This document shows positions 16,987 to 25,575 of a stretch of DNA of 43,265 nucleotides, piece after piece. The DNA comes from Candidatus Micrarchaeota archaeon CG1_02_51_15. GTDB taxonomy: Archaea > Micrarchaeota > Micrarchaeia > Norongarragalinales > UBA8480. The stretch is from contig MNVG01000017.1 of NCBI GenBank assembly GCA_001871495.1, forward strand, positions 1 through 43,265, in the 5' to 3' direction. The translations under genes and the position numbers were made by a program. The notes below the pieces were generated by a model. It saw only the letters and a list, made by a program, of their open reading frames with translations. It ran no database searches and was not told the origin of the DNA. The first letter of the stretch is position 1. Each line of letters starts with the position of its first letter.

Positions 16987-17904
16987 TCAAAGTATTTTGC
17001 TTAGGTTTACTGCGCTTGTTTCGAGTTTGTCGAGTTCGGTTTGGTTGGCGTTGATGCGTTGTTGGATGTCGGCGACTTGTTCGGGTTTCAAGTGTTTGAA
17101 GCGGCCTTGCATTTTCAAGTAGTTTTCAACTGGTTCGATTTGCTTGGGTTTTACGGTCCGGTGGAAAACTCCGTTTTCTATTTCGTATAGGTTCCACATT
17201 CCGGTGTTCACGGCTTTCCGTGCTACTTCGATTGAGAGTGATGGCTCGTGTTTCCAGCCTAGTTGGCAGCCTGCGAACAGGGTTATTATACGGAAGCCTT
17301 TGATTGCCTTGGCTTTCTCGATTTTTTTCTTCAAATCGGAAAGGAAGGCGATTGATGCAGTGGCCGCGTAGGGCACGCCGTGCGAAGCAGCGATGAATGA
17401 AACGTTTTTTTTCCACTCGCTTTTTCCGCCGACTTCCTTGGGAGAAGTGGTGGTTGCAGCGTATTTGGGCGTGGCGCCCGAGCGTTGGATGCCCGTGTTT
17501 TCGTAGGCTTCGTTGTCGTAGCAGAAGTAAATCATGTCTTCGTTTCTCTCCATTGCTCCGCTTAGTGCTCCGAATCCGATGTCGTAGGTTGAACCGTCGC
17601 CGCCTATTACTACCGGAATTGCGTTGCTGCCGCGTTTTTTCAATGCGCGCGTTACGCCCGAGGCTACTGCGGGCGCGTTTTCAAAGAGGCTGTGGACAAC
17701 AGGGACGCCCCAACAATTGTCAGGATAGCCTGTTGAGACTACTTCCATGCAGCCGGTTGCAAGCGAGACTACGATATTCGGGCCGAGGTTGAAGAGTATG
17801 GAACGGATGGCTACGGCCGAACCGCAGCCGGCGCAGGCGCCGTGGCCTTTTGAAAACAGTTGCGGCTTTGTAGGCGCCGCTGTTTTTGTTTGGGTTTCGG
17901 GCAT
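16987..17904 (-). CDS. porB: Pyruvate:ferredoxin oxidoreductase, beta subunit
   Basis: This is the TPP- and 4Fe-4S-binding subunit of the enzyme that converts pyruvate and CoA to acetyl-CoA, CO2 and reduced ferredoxin (or a closely related 2-oxoacid). 305 residues. It has GACAGCGSAV (cluster cysteines) near the N-terminus, TGCMEVVS, the TPP segment GGDGSTYDIGFGALSGAMER followed by FCYDNEAYENTG, and AGCQLGWKHEP (fourth Cys). It is last in a minus-strand unit porD-(unknown)-porA-porB, starting 25 bases after porA ends. Substrate specificity for pyruvate is inferred from the POR-type subunit set and is not proven. Confidence 0.94.
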   Translation of the reverse strand: MPETQTKTAAPTKPQLFSKGHGACAGCGSAVAIRSILFNLGPNIVVSLATGCMEVVSTGYPDNCWGVPVVHSLFENAPAVASGVTRALKKRGSNAIPVVIGGDGSTYDIGFGALSGAMERNEDMIYFCYDNEAYENTGIQRSGATPKYAATTTSPKEVGGKSEWKKNVSFIAASHGVPYAATASIAFLSDLKKKIEKAKAIKGFRIITLFAGCQLGWKHEPSLSIEVARKAVNTGMWNLYEIENGVFHRTVKPKQIEPVENYLKMQGRFKHLKPEQVADIQQRINANQTELDKLETSAVNLSKIL

Positions 17905-17928
17905 TTGTCAAATCACTTTCCGTTTTTT

Positions 17929-19062
17929 TTATAGCCAGATTGTTTCGGTTTTTCCTTGCGCGAGTTCGGTTATGGCGCGTTCGATGTCTTTTTGTCTTAC
18001 GTCTTTTCCGCCGAGTCCGCAGACGCATGAGAGCACGGGCAGTTGGACGTTGTTTTCGTAGAGGGCTTCTTTAAGGTCGTGCGAAAGGCTGCCTTGGTCG
18101 TTGGAAGAAGCGTCTTTTTCTATTACTACTACTCCTTTCTTGTTTTTGAGTGCGGCTGCAACCAGTTTTTTCGGGAATGGACGGAAGCACTTGAGGCGCA
18201 GCGTGCCTATTTTTTTTCCTTGCGTGCGGAGTGTTTCAACGAGTTCTTCAGTGGTTTCGGCAAGGCTCGACATTGTAAAGACGGCATAGTCCGCGTCTTG
18301 CAGGCTTGTTTCTTCGATTAACGGAATTTGCTTGCGGCCGAACTTGTTTTCGAAGTCTTGGGCGGCTTTTTCGATTGCTGGCATTGAGTTGTTGAACTCG
18401 GCGAGTTGTTCCTGCTTGTATTTTTGGAAGTAAGCCGGACCTGCGAATGCACCTATAAGTTCGGGGTTGGCAGGGTCCAAAGTGTGTTTGGGCTTGCGGG
18501 GCGGCAGCAGGGAAAGGCATTTTTCTTTGTCGGGAATTTCAACTGGAGATACTTCGTGGGTCAAATAGAATCCTTCAAAGCACACCATTACCGGGACGTC
18601 GGTTTGTTCGGCAATTTGAAATGATTGGACTAGAGTGTCCACTGCTTCCTGCTTGTTTTTGCAAAAAAGTTGAATCCAGCCCGAGTCGCGGAGCGCCATT
18701 GCGTCGCTCCAGTCGTTCCAAATATTGAGAGGACCGCCTATTGCGCGGTTGGCGACCACCATTACTATAGGCAAGCGCATTCCAGAAGCGTTGTAGAGCG
18801 CTTCGGTCATTAGGAGCAGCCCTTGCGAGGAAGTGGCGGTGAATGCGCGGGTTCCAGCTGCACTAGCGCCGATTACTGCGCTTATTGCCGAGAGTTCCGA
18901 TTCGACGGGAATGAATTCGTAGCCGTGTTCGGGCTGTATGCGGGAGAGTTCTTCCGGAATTACCGTCGAAGGGGTTATGGGGTATGCCGCCACTACTTCT
19001 ATGCCACAGTTGGCGGCGGTCCAAGCAATTGCTTTTGAGCCAGACGTTATTTGCAAAGTCAT
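17929..19062 (-). CDS. porA: Pyruvate:ferredoxin oxidoreductase, alpha subunit
   Basis: The alpha subunit supplies the pyrimidine-binding half of the TPP site. 377 residues starting with TLQITSGSKAIAWTAANCGI and the signature AAYPITPSTVIPEELS. A GTGA motif sits just before the ATG at 19062, favouring it over the GTG three codons earlier. The central part has TSSQGLLLMTEALYNASGMR, a conserved POR alpha stretch. Length is normal for a separate archaeal alpha subunit. It is cotranscribed with porB downstream and with a membrane protein and porD upstream. Confidence 0.94.
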   Translation of the reverse strand: MTLQITSGSKAIAWTAANCGIEVVAAYPITPSTVIPEELSRIQPEHGYEFIPVESELSAISAVIGASAAGTRAFTATSSQGLLLMTEALYNASGMRLPIVMVVANRAIGGPLNIWNDWSDAMALRDSGWIQLFCKNKQEAVDTLVQSFQIAEQTDVPVMVCFEGFYLTHEVSPVEIPDKEKCLSLLPPRKPKHTLDPANPELIGAFAGPAYFQKYKQEQLAEFNNSMPAIEKAAQDFENKFGRKQIPLIEETSLQDADYAVFTMSSLAETTEELVETLRTQGKKIGTLRLKCFRPFPKKLVAAALKNKKGVVVIEKDASSNDQGSLSHDLKEALYENNVQLPVLSCVCGLGGKDVRQKDIERAITELAQGKTETIWL

Positions 19063-19116
19063 TTTTTTCACTTTTTTAGCGCTATGTTTGTTATTCAGCC
19101 GCAGCGGTTTTAAGTC

Positions 19117-20070
19117 TTATTGTTCCGAGCCGTTTTTCTTAATCGGTTTTTTGCCAGAGTACTTGGGTTTGAGTTCTTTAAGCGCATAGTCGATGTCGTC
19201 GATTACTTGCTTGGTGGACGTTTTTGGTTCGAAGAGTTCTTCAAGCGAAAGGCTTTTCATCGCCTCTTCTTTTGCAGGTGCTTCCTTGGCGTCGGCGCTT
19301 GCTTTTGTTGCAGGAGCGGTTTTCTTCACGGGTACGTTTATGTCGTCTTGCTTTTCAGTTGAGGATGAACGGAGTTGGAATCCTTTTTCCTGCTCTTTTT
19401 CTGCTGGTTTTTCGTCTTCTATTACTATTATTCTCTTTTGGTTGGAAACAGGAATGAACTGGTTTGTTTTTTCGAGTGCGGACTGCGTTTTGTCCATTAT
19501 CTTTGTTTTGCTCATTTCCTTTGCCCTAGCCTTGCGGTAGGCGGGCACGCCGAAGTAGAACGCAAGCACCGCGATTACTACGACTATAAGTATTGCCGCA
19601 ACCAACGGAAGCACGTCGGATTGCGGCGTTTGTTGTTTTTCGGGTTGGGCGCGCAGGGCTGCAATTTGCGCAAGAGGCAACGGGAGGATGTTGACTTTGA
19701 GTGCAATGGTCTGAGGCGTAAGGCCCGAGTCAGTGTCTTCGAGAATTATTTTAAGCACGTACGCGCCGGTTGATTCGGGGGCAGAGCAATAGGTTACGAC
19801 CAGTTTGTTGTCCTGGGTCTGGTTAGATACGGTCCAACTGCTTGGAATGAATGCGGCTACAACCACGGCGCGGTCCCATTGCTTTCCGTCGCTTGCGTCG
19901 CGGGAGATTAATATAGTCATAGGCTGGCCTGCAGTAAATGAGCCTAGCTGCGCCAGTTCGTTTGACTCGGCGGAATTGAAGGAGTAAGGGTTGGGGGAAG
20001 TTATTTGGACGACGGACGCGGCAACAAGTACGGAAGCGACGAGGAGGAAGAAGACGGAGAGAAAACGCAT
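19117..20070 (-). CDS. Signal-peptide, single-TM protein inside the por operon, unknown
   Basis: 317 residues. A signal peptide (FLSVFFLLVASVLVAASVV) is followed by a beta-rich exterior domain of about 140 residues with no cysteines, a TM helix (about 155-177: LPLVAAILIVVVIAVLAFYF) and a highly charged cytoplasmic tail of about 140 residues (many K/E; predicted helices; LEELFEPKTSTKQVIDDIDY). It lies between porD and porA, 23 bases after porD and about 55 before porA, so it should be made with the enzyme subunits. I know no POR subunit of this kind. It may tether or regulate something at the membrane, or may simply share the transcript. Confidence 0.75.
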   Translation of the reverse strand: MRFLSVFFLLVASVLVAASVVQITSPNPYSFNSAESNELAQLGSFTAGQPMTILISRDASDGKQWDRAVVVAAFIPSSWTVSNQTQDNKLVVTYCSAPESTGAYVLKIILEDTDSGLTPQTIALKVNILPLPLAQIAALRAQPEKQQTPQSDVLPLVAAILIVVVIAVLAFYFGVPAYRKARAKEMSKTKIMDKTQSALEKTNQFIPVSNQKRIIVIEDEKPAEKEQEKGFQLRSSSTEKQDDINVPVKKTAPATKASADAKEAPAKEEAMKSLSLEELFEPKTSTKQVIDDIDYALKELKPKYSGKKPIKKNGSEQ

Positions 20071-20092
20071 TTTTGTTTTTTTCCCCTCTCTC

Positions 20093-20332
20093 TTATTTTT
20101 CTTCCTTTTGCGCCGAAATTGCCTTGAAAGGACATTCGCGCAGGCATATGAGGCAGCCTTTGCAGTAGTCGTAATCCATTTGCGCGCCGTCTGGAGTTAT
20201 GGTGATGCATGAATCGGGACAGAATGTTTCACATATGCCGCAGCGCGTGCACTTGGCAGCGTCGACGATAGGACGCATCGTCCTCCAGGAACCGGTTTTG
20301 TTGCGCGCGCCCGGCTTTATTACTAAATCCAT
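20093..20332 (-). CDS. porD: Pyruvate:ferredoxin oxidoreductase, delta (ferredoxin-like) subunit
   Basis: About 79 residues with two 4Fe-4S motifs, CTRCGICETFCPDSC and CKGCLICLRECPF, both complete (CxxCxxCxxxC-type). This is the electron-transfer subunit that passes electrons from the PorAB core to ferredoxin. The N-terminal MDLVIKPGARNKTGSWRTMR matches PorD tails ('TGSWR..RP'). ATG at 20332 is preferred to a start three codons upstream. It is first gene of the minus-strand por unit and divergent from the adenosine-specific-kinase gene, with about 74 bp between. Confidence 0.94.
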   Translation of the reverse strand: MDLVIKPGARNKTGSWRTMRPIVDAAKCTRCGICETFCPDSCITITPDGAQMDYDYCKGCLICLRECPFKAISAQKEEK

Positions 20333-20405
20333 GGAAAGCACTTGGGCGAACCAAGTTTTTAAACGTTGGCGAATAAAACAATTTTTTACGCAAGTCGTTT
20401 GGAGA

Positions 20406-20906
20406 ATGAATTTTGTGGCACAACCCTTGTTAGAGACTATCGACGTACGACTTCCCCAAGGAGCGAATGCAATAATCGGGGGTAGTCACTTCATAAAAAC
20501 GGCTCGGGACTTGTTTGAAGCAATTGCGGAATCGGCTCCGGCTGCAAAGTTCGGCTTGGCGTTCTGCGAGGCAAGCGGCAAGCGGCTGATACGCACTGAA
20601 GGCAACGACGAAAGCCTCGTGGAGGCCGCTGCGGAAACGGCTGCAAAAATAGGCGCAGGGCATTTCTTCGTGGTTTTCTTAAGAAACGCGTTTCCAGTAA
20701 GCGTGCTGAACCGCATAAAGTCGGTGAGCGAAGTAACCTGCGTTTATGCGGCAACCGCCAATCCCCTGCAGGTGATAGTTGCGGTTACTCCTCAAGGCAG
20801 AAGCGTTTTGGGGGTTGTCGACGGCTTGCCTCCATTGGGAACCGAAAGCGCGGAAGATCGTATCGAAAGACGGGAATTAGTTAAGAAACTGGGCTACAAG
20901 AGTTGA
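20406..20906 (+). CDS. Adenosine-specific kinase family protein (PF04008 / DUF355)
   Basis: About 166 residues. The sequence has the family's characteristic run: QGANAIIGGSHFIKTARDLF, then KFGLAFCEASGKRLIRTEGN, AGHFFVVFLRNAFPVSVLN, VYAATANPLQVIVAVTPQG and VLGVVDGLPP. Members were named adenosine-specific kinases from structural and binding work on an archaeal protein; the physiological role is still thin. ATG at 20406 overlaps a GGAGA purine run; GTG at 20415 is a possible alternative start with better spacing. It is followed 10 bases later by pheS. An adenosine or AMP role would fit the AMP-salvage genes at 28.6-31.1 kb. Confidence 0.85.
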   Translation: MNFVAQPLLETIDVRLPQGANAIIGGSHFIKTARDLFEAIAESAPAAKFGLAFCEASGKRLIRTEGNDESLVEAAAETAAKIGAGHFFVVFLRNAFPVSVLNRIKSVSEVTCVYAATANPLQVIVAVTPQGRSVLGVVDGLPPLGTESAEDRIERRELVKKLGYKS

Positions 20907-20916
20907 TTTGTTGCAA

Positions 20917-22386
20917 ATGGAACTTACTGTTATTGAGTCACGGGTTTTGCGCGCGTTGAAATCGCGCAAAGGATTCGTTTTGGCACCCGAACTGGCGGAT
21001 TCTGCGAAAGTGGATTACGGCGCACTCATGAGCGTTTGCGCCGGATTGGAACAACGGGATTTGGTTAAGGCGAAAAGAAGCGAATTGCTTTTGCTCGAGC
21101 CGACTGCCGAAGGACGAACGTACGCGAAAACGGGGTCTCCTGAAAAGCGTTTGGCAGACGCAGTTGCGGAAGCCAAGGCAGTTTCGCTTGAAGACGCGTT
21201 CGAAAAGGCGGGTTTGTCGCCTGCGGAGCGGCCTATTGCATTGAAGTGGGCCAAGCAACGCAAGTGGATCGAGTTTGCAACGGGAAATGTTTCTGCAAAC
21301 AAGCACGCGGACGGAGGCGTGGATGAAGCGCTTAAACTGCTTGCAAAAGGAAAAACGGATTTTTCAAAAGAAGTTGCAGACGAGCTTGTTTCGCGAAGGC
21401 TTGCAGTTGCAAAGTCGGAAAAAAGCGTCGAGTTGATGATTACGGAAGCCGGATCGCAAGCGGTTTCGATCGAGGGCCAATCCGAGAACGAGGTCACACG
21501 CCTGACTTCCGAAATGCTTAAGACCGGCTCGTGGAAGAAGGCAGCTTTCAAGGAGTACGACGTTTCAACGGTTCTCGCGCCGGTTTCAATCGGGTTAAGG
21601 CAGCATTACAAGCGGCTGTTGCACCAGGTGAAGGAAGAACTCGTTGGGCTGGGTTTCAAGGAAGTGCACGGCCCCCTGGTTGAAACCGAGTTTTGGAACA
21701 TGGACGCACTGTTTATGGCACAAGACCATCCTGCACGGGAGATTCACGACGCGTTCCAACTTGAAGAGCCCTGTAAGGGAACGGTTAACGACAAGGCGTT
21801 GCTTGCGCGCGTGAAGAAGGCGCACGAGGAAGGCATTGCAGGAAGCATAGGCTGGCGTTACGAATGGAATTCGGATACGGCGCACCGGCTAGTGTGCCGT
21901 TCGCAAAACACCGGGGTAAGCGCACGCAACCTTGCAAAGGGGCTCGAGACTCCTGCGCGGTTGTTTTCAATAGGCAAGGTTTTCAGGCCGGACGTAATAG
22001 ACTGGAAGCACTTCATCGAGTTCACCCAATGCGAGGGAATCGTTGCAGACGAGAATATGAATTTCCGCGAGCTTCTGGGCTACTTAAAGAGTTTTGCAAT
22101 AGAGATTTTCGGAGCCGACGATGCGCGCTTTTACCCGACTTACTTCCCGTTCACCGAACCCAGTGTGGAAATGTACGCGAAAATAGGCGAGCGAGGCTGG
22201 GTGGAAGTAGGCGGAGCAGGAGTATTCAGGCCCGAAATGCTTGAAGCCCTCGGGGTGAACATCCCCGTAATCGCATGGGGGTTGGGAATAGACCGGCTGG
22301 CAATGATTCGACTGGGCTTGGACGACATGCGCGACTTGAATTCATCGGACTTGGAGTTCCTTAAAAAACGTGCGGCGGTGCTTTAA
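20917..22386 (+). CDS. pheS: Phenylalanyl-tRNA synthetase, alpha subunit
   Basis: Catalytic subunit charging tRNA-Phe (alpha2beta2 with PheT). About 489 residues, the longer archaeal/eukaryotic type with N-terminal winged-helix tRNA-binding domains (residues 1-190), then the class II core. Motif 1 region GFKEVHGPLVETEFWNMDAL, the motif 2 region around LFSIGKVFRPDVIDWKHFIE, and motif 3 GLGIDRLAMIRLG are all visible. ATG at 20917 is favoured over the TTG at 20908. Only 5 bases separate it from pheT, so the pair is cotranscribed. Confidence 0.96.
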   Translation: MELTVIESRVLRALKSRKGFVLAPELADSAKVDYGALMSVCAGLEQRDLVKAKRSELLLLEPTAEGRTYAKTGSPEKRLADAVAEAKAVSLEDAFEKAGLSPAERPIALKWAKQRKWIEFATGNVSANKHADGGVDEALKLLAKGKTDFSKEVADELVSRRLAVAKSEKSVELMITEAGSQAVSIEGQSENEVTRLTSEMLKTGSWKKAAFKEYDVSTVLAPVSIGLRQHYKRLLHQVKEELVGLGFKEVHGPLVETEFWNMDALFMAQDHPAREIHDAFQLEEPCKGTVNDKALLARVKKAHEEGIAGSIGWRYEWNSDTAHRLVCRSQNTGVSARNLAKGLETPARLFSIGKVFRPDVIDWKHFIEFTQCEGIVADENMNFRELLGYLKSFAIEIFGADDARFYPTYFPFTEPSVEMYAKIGERGWVEVGGAGVFRPEMLEALGVNIPVIAWGLGIDRLAMIRLGLDDMRDLNSSDLEFLKKRAAVL

Positions 22387-22391
22387 AAAAA

Positions 22392-24038
22392 ATGCCTTCT
22401 ATTGCCTTGAGAAAAAAATTATTCCTAAAACTTTACGGAAGAAAAGTTTCCGACGAAAAACTTGCCGAGCTCCTGCCCTTGATAAAATGCGGCTTCGACG
22501 GAATGACTGAAGACGAAATAAAAGTAGAAGTTACCGGCGATCGGCCTGATTTGCTCAGTTCCGAAGGGGTTGCAAGGGCGCTCAAAGGATTCACCGGAGT
22601 AGAACAAGGCCTTGCGAAAATGGCAATTACGCCAAGCGGAATGGAATTCAACGTAGACAAAAGCGTTGCGTCAGTGCGGCCCGTGCTGGTTGCAGCGCAA
22701 GTGCAGGGCGTAAACTTTGAAGAAGACGACATCGTCGAACTAATGCAACTCCAGGAAAAACTGCACGTTACAATGGGCAGAAAACGCAGGAAAATGGCAG
22801 TAGGCGTGCACGACGCGTCGCAACTCAAGCCTCCGTTTTACTACAAGGCGGTTTCGCCCAAAGAAATCTCGTTCGTTCCCTTGGGGAAAGAAACTAGGAT
22901 GGACTTGAAGGAAATACTCGCAAGACACGAAAAAGGAATAGACTACGCGTTTACCCTTGCCCACGCGTCAGCCTACCCCGTCATCGTCGATTCCCAAGAC
23001 CAAGTGCTTTCCTTCCCGCCGATAATAAACGGCGTTTTGACCCAAGTTACGGACAGGACAACGGACTTGCTGCTTGAAATAACCGGAACCGATTTCGAAA
23101 CCTGCAACACCGCATTAAACATTTTGTGCCAAAACTTTGCAGACCGAGGGGCAAGAATAAAGTTGGTTGCAATACGCGGAAGCAACGGGACAAAAACCAC
23201 TCCGGAAACCAAGCCGACAATAATGCACGTTAGCACAACCGAAGCGAGCAAGGCACTGGGCGTAAAGTTTTCACCAAACGAAGCCGCCGAATGCCTCTTA
23301 AGGCAACGCATCGGCGCAATCCCCGAAGGCGACTACGTTGCCTGTGAAATACCGCGTTACCGCACCGACTTCCTACACCCGGTTGACTTAGTTGAAGAAA
23401 TAGCATTGGGTTACGGCTACAACAAATTCCAACCCAAACCACCTTCGATTTACACAAAAGGGGAAACCAGCAGCCTCACCCGCAAAATCAATTACGCCGC
23501 CGAACTCCTAATAGGCGCAGGCTACGTGGAAGCCAGCACTTACATATTCACCAACGTGGTTAAAGCGGCCAAAGCACGCGACGCAACCGACTTGGTGCGC
23601 ATCAAAAACCCGGTAAACTCGGAGTACGACTGCCTGCGAAAAACCCTGTTGCCCAACCTTTTGGAAATGCTTTCCAAAAACACGCATTACGCCTACCCCC
23701 AGAAAATATTCGAAGTAGGCGAAACGGTTTCAAAAGACGACAAGGCAGACGTCAAGACCGTTACCGAAATACGCGTATGCGCGCTATCCGCGCACGCCAA
23801 CGCCTCACTCTCGGAATCCGCTTCACTTGCTTGCGAAGTGCTTGACAAACTAGGGTTGCACTGCGAACTGTCAGCACTCGCTTCGGAAAAATACTTGAAA
23901 GGACGTGTAGCCAAGCTCATCCACAACGGAAAAATAATAGGCGACGTAGGCGAAATACACCCGGCAGTACTGGCGGAATTCGGAATACTGGTTCCCGTAG
24001 CCGCATTCGAAGCACGCATAACCAAAGTAACCTACTGA
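22392..24038 (+). CDS. pheT: Phenylalanyl-tRNA synthetase, beta subunit
   Basis: 548 residues, the compact archaeal form that lacks the bacterial N-terminal EMAP-like and C-terminal anticodon-binding extensions. VTGDRPDLLSSEGVARALKG near residue 50 is the archaeal beta N-terminus. The B3/B4 region (IVDSQDQVLSFPPIINGVLT) follows, then the B5 domain (LRQRIGAIPEGDYVACEIPR, YRTDFLHPVDLVEEIALGYG) and a catalytic-like core (KNPVNSEYDCLRKTLLPNLL). It works only with PheS, whose gene directly precedes. It is complete, with no frameshift. Confidence 0.95.
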   Translation: MPSIALRKKLFLKLYGRKVSDEKLAELLPLIKCGFDGMTEDEIKVEVTGDRPDLLSSEGVARALKGFTGVEQGLAKMAITPSGMEFNVDKSVASVRPVLVAAQVQGVNFEEDDIVELMQLQEKLHVTMGRKRRKMAVGVHDASQLKPPFYYKAVSPKEISFVPLGKETRMDLKEILARHEKGIDYAFTLAHASAYPVIVDSQDQVLSFPPIINGVLTQVTDRTTDLLLEITGTDFETCNTALNILCQNFADRGARIKLVAIRGSNGTKTTPETKPTIMHVSTTEASKALGVKFSPNEAAECLLRQRIGAIPEGDYVACEIPRYRTDFLHPVDLVEEIALGYGYNKFQPKPPSIYTKGETSSLTRKINYAAELLIGAGYVEASTYIFTNVVKAAKARDATDLVRIKNPVNSEYDCLRKTLLPNLLEMLSKNTHYAYPQKIFEVGETVSKDDKADVKTVTEIRVCALSAHANASLSESASLACEVLDKLGLHCELSALASEKYLKGRVAKLIHNGKIIGDVGEIHPAVLAEFGILVPVAAFEARITKVTY

Positions 24039-24099
24039 CTACCAGATACAAAATGCTTAAAAGCCCAGAGTCGCCCATTAGTTGCAAAGGTGGTTTCAC

Positions 24100-24651
24100 T
24101 TGATAGCATGGATACTGTTAATAGTAATACTCGTAATACTAGCCGCGTTTGTACTCATATACAACGGCTTGATTACGATCAAGACTCGCGTGGACAACGC
24201 GTGGTCGCAAATAGACGTCCAGCTCAAACGACGCGCGGACTTGATTCCCAACCTCGTCGAGACCGTCAAGGGCTACGCAAAGCACGAAAAAACGGTTTTC
24301 GAAAACGTCACGAAAGCGCGTTCGGCATTAATGGGCGCAAAGACTGTTGCCGAAAAAGGCGAGGCATCCAACCAACTTACCTCAACTCTTAAAACGCTTT
24401 TTGCAGTTGCCGAAAACTATCCAACGCTCAGGGCAACTGAGAACTTCAAGCAGCTCCAGGAGGAACTCAGCGGAACCGAATCCAAAATCGCTTACTCACG
24501 CCAGTTCTACAACGACAGCGTAATGGAATACAACCAAAAAATCCAGCAAATTCCCACCAACTTCGTAGCGGGAATGCTGGCCTACAAGCAACGCGAGTAC
24601 TTCCAAGCAACCGAAGAAGAGAAAAAGGCAGTCAAAGTAAACTTTGAGTAA
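24100..24651 (+). CDS. lemA: LemA family membrane protein
   Basis: About 183 residues: an N-terminal TM helix ([20 protein letters not shown]) with a short outside segment, then a long four-helix coiled domain with the signature [20 protein letters not shown] and [13 protein letters not shown] at 24100 is chosen because AAAGGTGG (24086-24093) lies 6 bases upstream; the earlier TTG at 24082 precedes this site. A TTAAAA box sits about 30 bases upstream of the transcript start. LemA genes often neighbour htpX in prokaryotes, and htpX is three genes downstream. The biochemical role is not established. Confidence 0.92.
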   Translation: MIAWILLIVILVILAAFVLIYNGLITIKTRVDNAWSQIDVQLKRRADLIPNLVETVKGYAKHEKTVFENVTKARSALMGAKTVAEKGEASNQLTSTLKTLFAVAENYPTLRATENFKQLQEELSGTESKIAYSRQFYNDSVMEYNQKIQQIPTNFVAGMLAYKQREYFQATEEEKKAVKVNFE

Positions 24652-24679
24652 AACGGAAATACTTCGGTGAACAGACGGA

Positions 24680-25231
24680 ATGCCAAGCATAACAAGGGAA
24701 CGCGAATCGAAACGCTGGCAAACCCTTTACTCCACGCAAGAAAAACTGAGGTCCCTATTCAAGGAGCCTTACGGACAAGCAATCGGGTCAGTCATTGCAG
24801 GAACAATAGACTTTGTCAAAAAAAACGATACTCAAACAGGCCGCAAGTTTAACATACTAGTAATGGGCGGAGGAAAAGGCAGGTTTAGCCGCGATACGCT
24901 GCCGTTCGTCATTAAAGAGTTACGAAATGCCGGAAGTAAAGTAAGGCTGGAAGTAACCGAAACAGACATTGCGTCGGTTATCAAACATGCTCCAACCCGA
25001 AGAAAATTACAGGCAGACATGACCGCGTTACCGTTTAAAGACAAGGCATTCGACTTGGTATTAAGCGAGTCTTCATTAAACCAGCTCGGCCCGAAACAAC
25101 TCGGCCAAGTAGTAGGCGAAATAAAACGCGTACTCACTCCAAAGGATGCCTCATTCACGTTCAAGACATTCCACCAGACAGTACCGATTGGCTGCCCTCT
25201 GAATTACGGATTCCCGGGATGGACCCAATGA
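24680..25231 (+). CDS. Class I SAM-dependent methyltransferase-like protein
   Basis: 183 residues. FNILVMGGGKGRFSRDTLPF is a glycine-rich motif I, KVRLEVTETDI the second strand, and LQADMTALPFKDKAFDLVLS with IKRVLTPKDASFTFKT the later strands of a Rossmann methyltransferase. GGTGA at 24666-24670 is 9 bases before the ATG. The C-terminus ends abruptly after the fifth strand, so the substrate-binding part is short or supplied by the next gene, whose ATG overlaps this stop codon. Substrate unknown. It is embedded between lemA and htpX in what looks like one operon. Confidence 0.75.
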   Translation: MPSITRERESKRWQTLYSTQEKLRSLFKEPYGQAIGSVIAGTIDFVKKNDTQTGRKFNILVMGGGKGRFSRDTLPFVIKELRNAGSKVRLEVTETDIASVIKHAPTRRKLQADMTALPFKDKAFDLVLSESSLNQLGPKQLGQVVGEIKRVLTPKDASFTFKTFHQTVPIGCPLNYGFPGWTQ

Positions 25232-25569
25232 ATACTAGCGTTACTGTTCAAAAACAGACCGTATCCGCATTAGCTCACGCAAGTTTTGCATTGACAGCAC
25301 GCCAAGCATTCGCAACACGCCAACTAAAAAACGCGCTTATAGAAGTGCAGGCCACTGCAACCGTCAACCGCCCGAATGCAGAAACACTGGCGGAAATTGG
25401 CATCAACGGAAGACCCAGCGGATTACTTTTCCACAACGGAGCCGTGTTTACGGAAACCCAAAATCCGACTTCGAGACTGAAATTGACATATAAAGGTGCA
25501 ATCCACTTATTGTCAAAAAACCTAAAAACGCAAGACTTAATCAATCATATCGAATCAAACTTCGAGTAA
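25228..25569 (+). CDS. Small orphan protein translationally coupled to the methyltransferase
   Basis: About 113 residues starting MNTSVTVQKQTVSALAHASF. Its ATG overlaps the TGA of the preceding gene (ATGA at 25228-25231), the usual arrangement for coupled translation. An alternative ATG three codons earlier is less likely. The sequence has an Ala/Thr/Gln-rich first half and an RLKLTYKGAIHLLSKNLKTQ segment near the end. There are no TM, signal or metal motifs. It may be the missing C-terminal lobe of the methyltransferase as a separate chain. I recognise no family. It ends 6 bases before htpX. Confidence 0.6.
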   Translation: MNTSVTVQKQTVSALAHASFALTARQAFATRQLKNALIEVQATATVNRPNAETLAEIGINGRPSGLLFHNGAVFTETQNPTSRLKLTYKGAIHLLSKNLKTQDLINHIESNFE

Positions 25570-25575
25570 GATAAC

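Noticed and set aside
20199-20405. N-terminal extension of the adenosine-specific-kinase frame
   Set aside because: Antisense to porD and lacking family similarity; the conserved protein begins near 20406.
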